Of a DNA stretch of 27,718 nucleotides, positions 7,414 through 14,496 are shown in pieces. Positions within the stretch are counted from its first letter, which is position 1; every line of letters begins with the position of its first letter. The position numbers and the translations under genes were made by a program. Source of the stretch: JAICTV01 sp035634055 (GTDB lineage Bacteria; Planctomycetota; Phycisphaerae; Tepidisphaerales; Tepidisphaeraceae); NCBI GenBank assembly GCA_035634055.1, contig DASQDR010000283.1, positions 1-27,718 of the forward strand. The letters are read 5' to 3'. The notes below the pieces were generated by a model that worked only from the letters and a program-made list of their open reading frames with translations, was not told the DNA's origin and made no database searches.

Positions 7414-8787
7414 TCACGCCACGCGCGGGCGGGTCGCGCGCTTGCAGAGGAACGCGCCCGCCAGCGCGATCAGCGCCAGCGGCGGTGGCTCGGGCACGGC
7501 CGTCACGTCGGCCGCGGGCAGGGCCGATGCAGACGTGGTCGTGGTGATGCGGTAGAGCGCGCCGTTGCCGATGGACAGCACGTACATGCCGCCGGGGCCG
7601 GCGAGGATGTCGGTGACGGTGCCGAAGCCGGTGCCCCAGACGATGTCGTCCTGCTCGGCGAGCAGGCCGCCGCCGCGGTTGTCGGCCACGCCGTCGGCGA
7701 GGTCGCCGCTCAGGCCCAGCGTTTTGCGGCTGGGGCTCATGCCGAAGCGGTAGATCACGCCGCCGCCGCGGACCGTGCCGACGAACAGGTCGTTCTTGTA
7801 CTCGCGCCCGAGCCGCGCGGTTTCCATGAAGTAAGCGTCGGTCGGCGCGACGGGCGCGTCCCAGCTCAGCTTCGGCTCCTCGTAGTGCGCCTTGGGGCCC
7901 ATCGAGACGAGCTTCCCGGTCGAGCCGCCGTTGCGCGACGTCGGCCCCATCACGTCCTGCCAGCCGCTGTTGAAGCCGGGCGTGACGCGGTTGATCTCGT
8001 CCATTCGCTCCGGGCCGTTCTCGGTGTCCCACAGGCTGCCGCTGACGGGGTCGAAGGCGATGCCGAAGCTGTTGCGCACGCCGTAGGCGTACAGATCGTT
8101 GATCGCCTCGTGGCGCGTCCCCACGAATTTCGCGTCGTAGAACGGGTTGGTGGTCACGCTGGAGCCGGACGGGTTCACGCGCAGGATCGCGCCGGTGCGC
8201 GTGATGGTCTTGGCCCGCTCGAAGTTGAGCGTGGACTCGTTGCGATTGAGGTCGCCGACGGCCGCGTACAGCTTGCCGTCGGGGCCGAAGGCGATCTTGC
8301 CGCCGTTGTGGTTCGGGCCGGGCGTCGCGGGCATCGTCAGCACGCGGCGGTCGAAGCTGAGCGACGAGCCGTTCCAGGTGTAGCGCTCCACGCGGTTGTC
8401 GATCGCGTCGCCGCCATCGGCGTTGGCGCGGGTGTAGTTGAGATAGACCAGGCGGTCGCTGGCGAAGGTGGGGGAGAGGGCGATCCCCAGCAGCCCGCGC
8501 TCCGACTCGCCGTTGACCGGCAGGTCCAGCGCGGTGCCGGTGACCGCCTTGCCGGAAAGGATTCGCACGCGGCCGGTCGACTTCTCGGTCACCAGCGCGG
8601 TGCCGGCGTTGTCGATGAAGGCGATCCCCGTCGGCTGGTTCAGCCCGCGCGCCCACGTCTGCACGCGCAGTGACGGGTCCACCACCGACTGCGCGCGGGC
8701 GACGCCGCAGGTGGCGGCGCAGGTGGCGGCGGCAATGACGAGGGTTGCGGTCGCGAGCGAGACCAGCGGCGTGCGGCGGCGCGACAT
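7414..8787 (-). CDS. Secreted PQQ-type sugar dehydrogenase with PEP-CTERM-like tail
   Basis: A 457-residue protein of the soluble glucose/sorbosone dehydrogenase (GSDH) beta-propeller family, which oxidises sugars using PQQ. An Arg-rich signal peptide with Ala-rich core ends near residue 33 (ARAQS). Family landmarks are LNQPTGIAFID, RGLLGIALSP, the PNHNGGKIAFGPDGKLY block, containing the His expected at the active site, RNSFGIAFDP and TENGP. The C-terminus reads VPEP, then a hydrophobic helix, then a basic KRATRPR end, which matches a PEP-CTERM sorting signal: the protein is probably carried to the cell surface and processed by an exosortase. ATG was chosen because GGAGGGAG lies five bases upstream. 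The gene is convergent with the helicase. Confidence 0.88.
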   Translation of the reverse strand: MSRRRTPLVSLATATLVIAAATCAATCGVARAQSVVDPSLRVQTWARGLNQPTGIAFIDNAGTALVTEKSTGRVRILSGKAVTGTALDLPVNGESERGLLGIALSPTFASDRLVYLNYTRANADGGDAIDNRVERYTWNGSSLSFDRRVLTMPATPGPNHNGGKIAFGPDGKLYAAVGDLNRNESTLNFERAKTITRTGAILRVNPSGSSVTTNPFYDAKFVGTRHEAINDLYAYGVRNSFGIAFDPVSGSLWDTENGPERMDEINRVTPGFNSGWQDVMGPTSRNGGSTGKLVSMGPKAHYEEPKLSWDAPVAPTDAYFMETARLGREYKNDLFVGTVRGGGVIYRFGMSPSRKTLGLSGDLADGVADNRGGGLLAEQDDIVWGTGFGTVTDILAGPGGMYVLSIGNGALYRITTTTSASALPAADVTAVPEPPPLALIALAGAFLCKRATRPRVA

Positions 8788-8792
8788 CGTGA

Positions 8793-8800
8793 CTCCCTCC
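8793..8800 (-). promoter_or_regulatory. Shine-Dalgarno site of the PQQ-type dehydrogenase gene
   Basis: On the minus strand GGAGGGAG lies five bases before the ATG at 8787, and fixes that start. Confidence 0.7.
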
Positions 8801-8896
8801 GGCGGCGTCGGTTACGCTTTTCCCGTTAGCGCGCGTGGTTCATCGCCGCGTGGGCGGCGGCACGGGCCAGTAACGAGCCAGCGAGAACGCCCGCGC

Positions 8897-8918
8897 GCTC
8901 GCTCGCTCGCTCGCTCGC
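8897..8918. repeat. GCTC tetranucleotide microsatellite
   Basis: Five perfect GCTC units plus a partial one in the promoter region between divergent genes, 28 bases before the ATG at 8947. Slippage here could alter spacing in the leader of the downstream gene. Shorter CGCTCGCTCG runs occur elsewhere in the window. Confidence 0.7.
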
Positions 8919-8946
8919 AAAAGATACCAAGCACCAAGGCGGCCGC

Positions 8947-9933
8947 ATGTGGGGAAATTCGCTGGGGTGGTCGATCTCCGCCGTGCTGGTGCTGCTGACC
9001 GGCGCGTTGGTCTACGTGACGATGTCGGCGGCCCGCCCCGCGCGTGCGACGGCGTGGAGCGATGACCCGCGCCACTTCGACGCGATCGAACTGCCCGCGC
9101 CGCCGCCCGGCGCGCTGCCGCCGCCGTCGACTTCCGACGCCGACGCCGGCAACTTCTACCGCCGTGCGATCGACGCGGTGCTGGTCAGCCGCACGACCTA
9201 CGAGCGCTTCGCCGAGTCCGGTACGCTCGCCTCGCCCGAGGCGCAGCAGCTCAACGCGATCGAACTGCTCGTGCAGGGCTCGGCGTGCCGGCGGATGACG
9301 CTCTTCGCGTCGCGCCCGGACCAGGTCATCAACTACGACCACCAGAAGCCGGCGATCGACGCGCTGCGGCTGCTCGGGCGCGTCACGCTCGACCGCCTCG
9401 GGCTGCTCAGCCAGCGGGCCGGCCGCGCCGACGACGCGGCGAAGTATTACCGGGCCGGCTTCGCGCTCGGCTGGCACCTGAGCCAGGAGCGCGTCGCCTA
9501 CGCCGAGCTGGACGTCGGGCTGGAGCTGCTGGCCAAGAGCGCGCCCGCGCTGGCGCGGCTGGCGGAGGAGGCGGGGCGGACGGAGGAGGCGGCGGCACTG
9601 CTCGACTTCGACGCCCGCCGCGCCGCCATCACGAGCGAGCGCATCGACCCGGTCCTGCGCGTCGCCCGCAACATCGACCCAAAGATCGTGGGCGCCCAGG
9701 CCGGCGACCTGTTCGAGCTGTCGACGCGATCGAAGGAGCGCATGTGGCGCGCCGAGGCCGTGCTGGCCTTGGGGCGGCTGCGCTATTTCGCCGGCGCCGG
9801 CGGCACCGTCGGCACTCAGCGCGCCGCCAACCGCCGCGTCACGGAGATGGCGAAGGACGAGCCGGACCCGATCGTCCGCGCCGCTGCGAAAGCGGCCCGC
9901 GACCTGACGCCGGAGCAGCATCGAATGCAGTGA
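8947..9933 (+). CDS. Hypothetical membrane-anchored helical protein
   Basis: A 328-residue protein with a single N-terminal hydrophobic helix (about residues 8-29) and a long, Ala/Leu/Arg-rich, almost wholly alpha-helical remainder. Repeated helix pairs such as LGLLSQRAGRADDAAKYYRAGFALG (about 153-177) and LARLAEEAGRTEEAAALL (about 199-216) resemble TPR or similar solenoid repeats. The helix would anchor the domain outside the cytoplasm. I do not recognise a function, though such proteins are common in planctomycetes. The ATG at 8947 begins the hydrophobic segment. It is divergent from the PQQ-type dehydrogenase gene, with a 159-base shared upstream region that contains a GCTC microsatellite. 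Confidence 0.7.
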   Translation: MWGNSLGWSISAVLVLLTGALVYVTMSAARPARATAWSDDPRHFDAIELPAPPPGALPPPSTSDADAGNFYRRAIDAVLVSRTTYERFAESGTLASPEAQQLNAIELLVQGSACRRMTLFASRPDQVINYDHQKPAIDALRLLGRVTLDRLGLLSQRAGRADDAAKYYRAGFALGWHLSQERVAYAELDVGLELLAKSAPALARLAEEAGRTEEAAALLDFDARRAAITSERIDPVLRVARNIDPKIVGAQAGDLFELSTRSKERMWRAEAVLALGRLRYFAGAGGTVGTQRAANRRVTEMAKDEPDPIVRAAAKAARDLTPEQHRMQ

Positions 9934-10107
9934 GGGATGGAAGCACGGAGAGCACGGAGAGGACGGAGCAGGAGACGGCGGAGAAACCGCAGATGAACGC
10001 GGATGAACGCAGATCAGGAGAAAGATTTCCTGCACCTCCATCTCCTTCGCCTTCATCCGCGGTTCCATCCTCCTCCTGGCGTGCCCTCCGTGCCTCCGCG
10101 TTTCGAC
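9934..10107. repeat. Fold-back intergenic repeat of GCACGGAG and ATGAACGCGGATGAACGC type
   Basis: Direct units GCACGGAG(A) at 9949-9967 are followed by GATGAACGCGGATGAACGCAGAT at about 9992-10014. The second half is roughly their reverse complement: TTCATCCGCGGTTC at 10052-10065 pairs with GAACGCGGATGAA at 9995-10007 (one bulge), and CTCCGTGCCTCCG at 10085-10097 pairs with the first units. It sits between convergent genes. Very similar wording is common in intergenic DNA of planctomycete and verrucomicrobial genomes. Confidence 0.65.
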
Positions 10108-11103
10108 CTACGGTTCGAACAGCGACAACTGCTCGTCCGGCCGGGCCAGTTCGGCTTCGATGTTGCGCTTGCGCAGCTCGTCCACGAATTCCTTGTACCC
10201 GTGGTGCGTGAAGACTTTCGTCGGGCGGACGCGGTCGATCAGCTCGATCAGCTCGTCGAAGTCAGCGTGGTCGCTCAGGGGCAGGGCGTGGTCGACGCCG
10301 TAGCGGTAAATCGCGTTCTTCAGCAGGGCCCAGCCGGTCATGATCACGCGGCACGGGTCCTTGAAGCGCGTGACGAACGGCGTGCGCGCGACGTAGGGCG
10401 GTGCCAGCAGCACGCCGCGCTCGGCCAGGTCGAGCGCGGACGGGCCGTGGAAGTCGGCGAAGCTGTACTTTCGGAACGCGCCGAGGGGCACGCCGAGTTC
10501 TTCGTACAAGCGGCTCATCGCGTGCACCGCGCCGTGCATGGTCACGGGGATGCCGGCGTCGGCGAGGATCCGCGCGGTTTCCTGCGCCTTGCCGAGCGAG
10601 TAGCCCATCACCACCGGCTGCCGCCCGGCCCTCAGCGCCGCGCGGGCGATCTCCACCAGTCGCGCGGCCGTCTCCTGCCACGGGGGGAAGCGGAACATCG
10701 GCAGGCCGTACGTGCTCTCCATCACCAGGAAATCCGCCGGCTCGACCTGCGCGGGCTCGACCGTCAGGCTCGCGCGGAGCTTGAAGTCGCCGGTGTAGAG
10801 CAGCGTCCCCTCGGGCCGGGTCACGTGGATCATCGCGCTGCCGAGCACGTGCCCGGCCGGCAGCAGGCGGACGCGCGTGTCGCCGTCGAGTTGACGGTCG
10901 ATGCCGTAGTCGAGCGGGTCGCTGCACGTCATCCCGATGCGGTGCCCGGCCAGGCGCGCCGTGGGCGGGGTGCAGATGACGCGGTCGTGCGTGCAGATGT
11001 GGTCGGAGTGCGCGTGCGAGACGAAGCAGACGCCGCGGGTCTGGCGGCTGTCGAGGTAAACGTCGGTGTTCGCGATCTTGAGGTCGGCCGCCCACTCGAG
11101 CAT
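10108..11103 (-). CDS. Metallo-beta-lactamase-fold exonuclease-like protein
   Basis: A 331-residue cytoplasmic protein of the beta-CASP-related metallo-beta-lactamase group that includes RNA-processing and DNA-ligase-associated exonucleases. The metal motif HAHSDH (residues 30-35) is complete. Further ligands are expected in AGHVLGSAMI (the His before V-L-G-S), in YTGDFK (Asp), and in the C-terminal LSDHADFDEL and FTHHGY motifs. The ending LSLFEP resembles a PCNA/clamp-type binding tail, but that is speculative. Family members cleave phosphodiester bonds in nucleic acids; the substrate is not predictable. The start at 11103 was chosen because MLEWAADLKI is the family opening and the frame further upstream is Pro/Arg-rich; no good Shine-Dalgarno is present. 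Confidence 0.85.
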   Translation of the reverse strand: MLEWAADLKIANTDVYLDSRQTRGVCFVSHAHSDHICTHDRVICTPPTARLAGHRIGMTCSDPLDYGIDRQLDGDTRVRLLPAGHVLGSAMIHVTRPEGTLLYTGDFKLRASLTVEPAQVEPADFLVMESTYGLPMFRFPPWQETAARLVEIARAALRAGRQPVVMGYSLGKAQETARILADAGIPVTMHGAVHAMSRLYEELGVPLGAFRKYSFADFHGPSALDLAERGVLLAPPYVARTPFVTRFKDPCRVIMTGWALLKNAIYRYGVDHALPLSDHADFDELIELIDRVRPTKVFTHHGYKEFVDELRKRNIEAELARPDEQLSLFEP

Positions 11104-11411
11104 CAGGCAATGGTAGGGGGGCAGCGGGCGCCGGGAGGGGCCATGCGGGCGCGCCCGGTTCGTAACGACAAGCAACGTCCTCCGTCTCCACGGCACGCAG
11201 GATGAAGGCATCGCAGCAAAGGGTTGGCGCGCGGGGCCGGCAAGCGTCGCTGGTGCGCGCGACCGTGGCTCGGGCGTCTCGCCCGAGCGCGTGCGGCGGG
11301 CAGCCGCGCTTGTCCTACCCCACTTGTTCTACCCTCCGCTGCCGCGGCAAATGCTCGCGCGAGACGCCAAGCCACGGGGGTTGGGCTGCTCGTGCATCCT
11401 GACCGGCCGTG
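11104..11411. other. Intergenic gap between nuclease-like and NamZ-like genes
   Basis: About 300 bases without a convincing gene. It holds one REP-like element (11265-11307). The nuclease-like gene's upstream signals should also lie here, but I see no clear promoter. Confidence 0.5.
11265..11307 (+). repeat. REP-like element, distant copy
   Basis: GTGGC head, perfect 8-bp stem CTCGGGCG-TCT-CGCCCGAG (11269-11287), then a second hairpin GCGGC/GCCGC (11293-11307). The layout is the same as the REP units around the RAYT, 5 kb away, but the stem differs by compensating base changes, so the fold rather than the sequence is kept. Confidence 0.8.
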
Positions 11412-12635
11412 TCACTTGTAGATCAGGTACTTCTCGCGCGTCTGCATGAAGCCCGCCAGATCGGATTCCCAGGTGGCGGGGATCGCCTTGGGGTCGGCGG
11501 CGGATCGGACCTGCTCCATCGCCTTGGCGTTTTGCAGCAGGCGCTCGACCTTGTCGACCTCGAACGTCTCGCCGAACAAATGCTTCAGCGTCCAGGCCAT
11601 CGTCGCGCCGGCGGCGACGGGTTGGATCTTCTGGCGGTCGGTCACCAGCAGGTAAACGCCCTGGCACTTCTCGTTCTTGAACTTGCTCGACGCGGGCGTG
11701 AACTCGATCGGGATGAATCGCAGGCCGGGCAGGTTCGCGGCGTTGAGCGCGCTGGCGAGCTTGCGGCCGTCGATCCACGGCGCGCCGAAGGTTTCGAACG
11801 GCTGGTCGGTGCCGCGCCCGACGGAAACGTTCGTCGCCTCCAGCAGGCAGACGCCCGGGTAGAGCAGCGCCTGCGTCAGGTTGCGCATGTTGGGCGAGGG
11901 GTTGGCCCAGGTCAGGCCGGTTTCGTCGAACCACATCGCGCGGTTCCAGTTCTCCATCTTGATCACGTGCAGGTCGCACTTGGCGCCCCACGCGTCGCGG
12001 TACATCGTGGCCAGCTCGCCAAAGGTCATGCCGTGCGCGACCGGCATCGGGCCGTGGGCGGTGAAGCCGAAGTGCTTCTTGTCGGCGACCGGGCCCTCGA
12101 CGATCAAACCCGTGATCGGGTTGGGGCGGTCCAGCACGTACATCGCGATGTCGTTCCGACCGGCCGCCTCCATGCAGAGCCCGAGCGTGGCGGAGTAGGT
12201 GTAGAAGCGCGCCCCGACGTCGGCGATGTCGAACACCAGCGTGTCGACGCCCTTGAGCATCTCGTCGCTGGGCTTGCGCGTCTCGCCGTACAGGCTCCAG
12301 ACCTTCAGGCCGGTCTTCTCGTCGGTGCCGTGGCCGACCTTTTCGTCGAGGGTCCCGTACAGCCCGTGCTCGGGAGAGAAGAGGCAGACGATCTTGACGC
12401 CCGGCGCCTTGACCAGCAGGTCGACGATGTGCGTGCCGTCGCGATCGCGGCCGGTGTGGTTGGTGACGATGGCGACGTTCTTGCCCTTGAGTCGCTCGAA
12501 GTTCTCGCGCTTGAGGACATCGAGCCCCGTCAGCACGTCGGCCGGCGCGCCGGCGGCGGGGCGGCGCTCCTGCGCGGCCGGGGCGCTACAGCAGAGGAGG
12601 AGGATCACGACGAGGAGGACGGTCGGGCGCTTCAT
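11412..12635 (-). CDS. NamZ/DUF1343 family exo-beta-N-acetylmuramidase-like protein
   Basis: A 407-residue exported protein. A signal peptide spans about residues 1-22 (MKRPTVLLVVILLLCC, then SAPAAQE). The mature part carries DUF1343 landmarks: LKGKNVAIVTNHTGRDRDG (about 50-68), CLFSPEHGLYG, VFDIADVGARFYTY, YVLDRPNPITG, and near the end GVYLLVTDR. Characterised NamZ enzymes release N-acetylmuramic acid from peptidoglycan fragments, which suggests wall recycling or degradation in the periplasm; assignment here is by family. It lies 134 bases after the E2 gene on the same strand, so it may be cotranscribed with the Ubl operon, but there is no functional reason to include it. The ATG begins the signal peptide. 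Confidence 0.85.
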   Translation of the reverse strand: MKRPTVLLVVILLLCCSAPAAQERRPAAGAPADVLTGLDVLKRENFERLKGKNVAIVTNHTGRDRDGTHIVDLLVKAPGVKIVCLFSPEHGLYGTLDEKVGHGTDEKTGLKVWSLYGETRKPSDEMLKGVDTLVFDIADVGARFYTYSATLGLCMEAAGRNDIAMYVLDRPNPITGLIVEGPVADKKHFGFTAHGPMPVAHGMTFGELATMYRDAWGAKCDLHVIKMENWNRAMWFDETGLTWANPSPNMRNLTQALLYPGVCLLEATNVSVGRGTDQPFETFGAPWIDGRKLASALNAANLPGLRFIPIEFTPASSKFKNEKCQGVYLLVTDRQKIQPVAAGATMAWTLKHLFGETFEVDKVERLLQNAKAMEQVRSAADPKAIPATWESDLAGFMQTREKYLIYK

Positions 12636-12769
12636 GGTCACCGCTTGGGGTTGGAGAAGTCGAACGCGCGTTGGGCACCGGGCATTACCCCGCGCGCGGG
12701 GACGGCGTTGTGAGGTCGCGCCGCGGGCGCGGCAGGCGAGGGAGTCGATGCGCCCGGGGGCGCTCCGCG

Positions 12770-13699
12770 CTAATCCAGCTCCGGCGGGCGGAGGTTGCGG
12801 TCGTCGATGGGGAGCTCGCGCATGTGCAGGTCGGCCCACATGGCGGCCTCGGCGTCCAGCGGGCTCTTGATGTTGTAGGCCTGGTAGGTGATCAGCTCAC
12901 CGATGCGGATGGCCAGGTCCACCAGTCGCTCGCCGGCGGTCCAGTAGTCGCCGACGCAGATGGTCGCCGGCTCGATGTTGGGGTGGAAGATGGGCGTGAG
13001 CATCTTGCACTGGGGGCTCATGCGCGGGTAGTCGCCGGTCAGGCGGATCTCGACCAGGTGGTAGCTGCGCTCGACCGGCTCCTGCCGCCCGGCGATGCGC
13101 TCCAGGCCGCGGAGGAAGTATTCCAGCTCGTAGACCTCCGGCGGCTCCCCGCGGGCGGTGCGCACCTTGATCAGCGGGAAGTTCTCGAACGCCTCGTTCA
13201 TCTGCTCGAAGTCCGCCCGCAGCCGGCGCAGCCGCGGCGGCAGGCGAAGCGCCGGCGGCGGCGGCGGCGCGGGCGCGGTGATGGTCGGAGCGGCGGCGAC
13301 CGGCGCGGCGGCGACCGGCGTTGCGCTGACGTTCGTTGCGCTGACCGTCGTGGCGGCAACGGGCGCGGTGGCGACGGCCGTGGCGGTGTTCGTTTCGGTC
13401 GCAGCCGCGGTGACGGTGGCCGTGACGGTCTCGCTCACCGTGGCAATGGCCGACGACTCGGAAGATCCCTGAGCCATCGCGCCAGCGAGGGCGGCGCCGT
13501 CGCCGGCCATGGCCGAAGCGGCGCCCGCGCTGCTGCCGACGCCCGCCGCGCTCTCCACCGCGGCCGCCAGCGCCGCCAGCAGCTCGGGCTTGGGGATCGT
13601 CAGCGGCGTGGCGCACTTCTTACACCGCGCGCGCCGCCCGGCGAGGTTGTCCGGGACGCTGAACAGGGCGTTGCACTGGGGACAGTTGAAGTCGATCAT
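12770..13699 (-). CDS. E2-like ubiquitin-conjugating enzyme fused to an N-terminal zinc ribbon
   Basis: A 309-residue protein in two folded parts. Residues 1-35 are an MJ0042-type zinc ribbon (C6-x2-C9...C26-x2-C29). Residues 36-150 are a disordered Ala/Thr/Val/Pro-rich linker. Residues from about 150 to 309 are a UBC fold: H239-P240-N241 is the HPN motif, and C248 in TICVGDYW is the expected thioester cysteine, seven residues after the Asn as in eukaryotic E2s. The C-terminal helix SPLDAEAAMW matches the eukaryotic PLN..AA..W segment. It would take the Ubl from the E1 encoded three genes upstream in transcription and pass it to a target, with the RING-like protein as likely partner. The ATG at 13699 starts exactly at the zinc ribbon. 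Confidence 0.9.
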   Translation of the reverse strand: MIDFNCPQCNALFSVPDNLAGRRARCKKCATPLTIPKPELLAALAAAVESAAGVGSSAGAASAMAGDGAALAGAMAQGSSESSAIATVSETVTATVTAAATETNTATAVATAPVAATTVSATNVSATPVAAAPVAAAPTITAPAPPPPPALRLPPRLRRLRADFEQMNEAFENFPLIKVRTARGEPPEVYELEYFLRGLERIAGRQEPVERSYHLVEIRLTGDYPRMSPQCKMLTPIFHPNIEPATICVGDYWTAGERLVDLAIRIGELITYQAYNIKSPLDAEAAMWADLHMRELPIDDRNLRPPELD

Positions 13700-13761
13700 C
13701 GGTCGTTCACCCGGCGGAAACTCACCCGGCGGCGGATCTGCGCCCGAGGCGCGGAAAGAAG

Positions 13762-14316
13762 TTACCCGTTGGCGCTGCTCAGCCACCAGAACGTCGAGAC
13801 GATCGGTCCGACCACCATTCCGGCGAAGGCGAGCACGCCGGCGGCGATGAGGATCGGCTCGCGCAGCAGGGCGGCGGGGTCGCGGAGCAGGTGGCGGTTC
13901 CACAGCTTCAGCTTCCAGCCGCGCGCCGCCACGCCGATCGCCACCAGCAGCGACGGCGCGCCGAACGTCAGCGCCGACAGCAGCAGCGAGAGCGCGGCGG
14001 CGCCGAGCAGGACGAAGTTCCACGGCAGCCGCTCCATCGGGCGCTCGACCGGCGGCGGGAGCGCCTCGGGCTCCGGCTCGGGCGCCTTGGGCAGCAGGGC
14101 GTTCACCTGCTCGCACCCGTAGGCGGCGCAGCCGAAATTTTCCTGCCAGCACTCGGCGTGGAAGACCAGCGAGCACTTGGGGCAGGTGGTGGTCTGCTCG
14201 TCAGGGCAGATCGAGGTCTGGCAGATGCCGCACTCGCGCAGCACCATCGCCAGGTGCCGGTGGGGCGTGGGCGGGGGTTGCGTCGGTGTCGTTGTCGTCG
14301 TGGCTTGCTGAATCAT
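13762..14316 (-). CDS. RING-like zinc-finger membrane protein, candidate E3 ligase
   Basis: A 184-residue protein. After a short Thr/Pro-rich N-terminus, residues 29-68 form a prokaryotic RING-type treble-clef domain with eight potential zinc ligands: C29, C32, C45, C48, H53, C56, C63, C68 (spacing C-x2-C-x12-C-x2-C-x4-H-x2-C-x6-C-x4-C). A Pro/Glu-rich linker follows, then two or three membrane helices at about 99-129 and 154-179. It would hold the RING on the cytoplasmic side, and by analogy with eukaryotic RING E3s would bring the charged E2 to substrates; that role is inferred. GAGGG about seven bases upstream supports the ATG at 14316. It is followed after 62 bases by the E2 gene. Confidence 0.85.
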   Translation of the reverse strand: MIQQATTTTTPTQPPPTPHRHLAMVLRECGICQTSICPDEQTTTCPKCSLVFHAECWQENFGCAAYGCEQVNALLPKAPEPEPEALPPPVERPMERLPWNFVLLGAAALSLLLSALTFGAPSLLVAIGVAARGWKLKLWNRHLLRDPAALLREPILIAAGVLAFAGMVVGPIVSTFWWLSSANG

Positions 14317-14496
14317 CGTTTGCGACCCTCGTGTGCCCGCGCCGCCGTTCGCACGGCTTTTCAACGCGTGCGAACGACGAAGACGAACGCGCGGCTGCTC
14401 ATGAACCGTCGGCCCGGCGCGCACGCGCGGCAGGGATGGGACAACCCGTGCCCCGTGTCGCGCTCGCTCGTGCGCGCGCATGCGTTGCGCGTTGCG

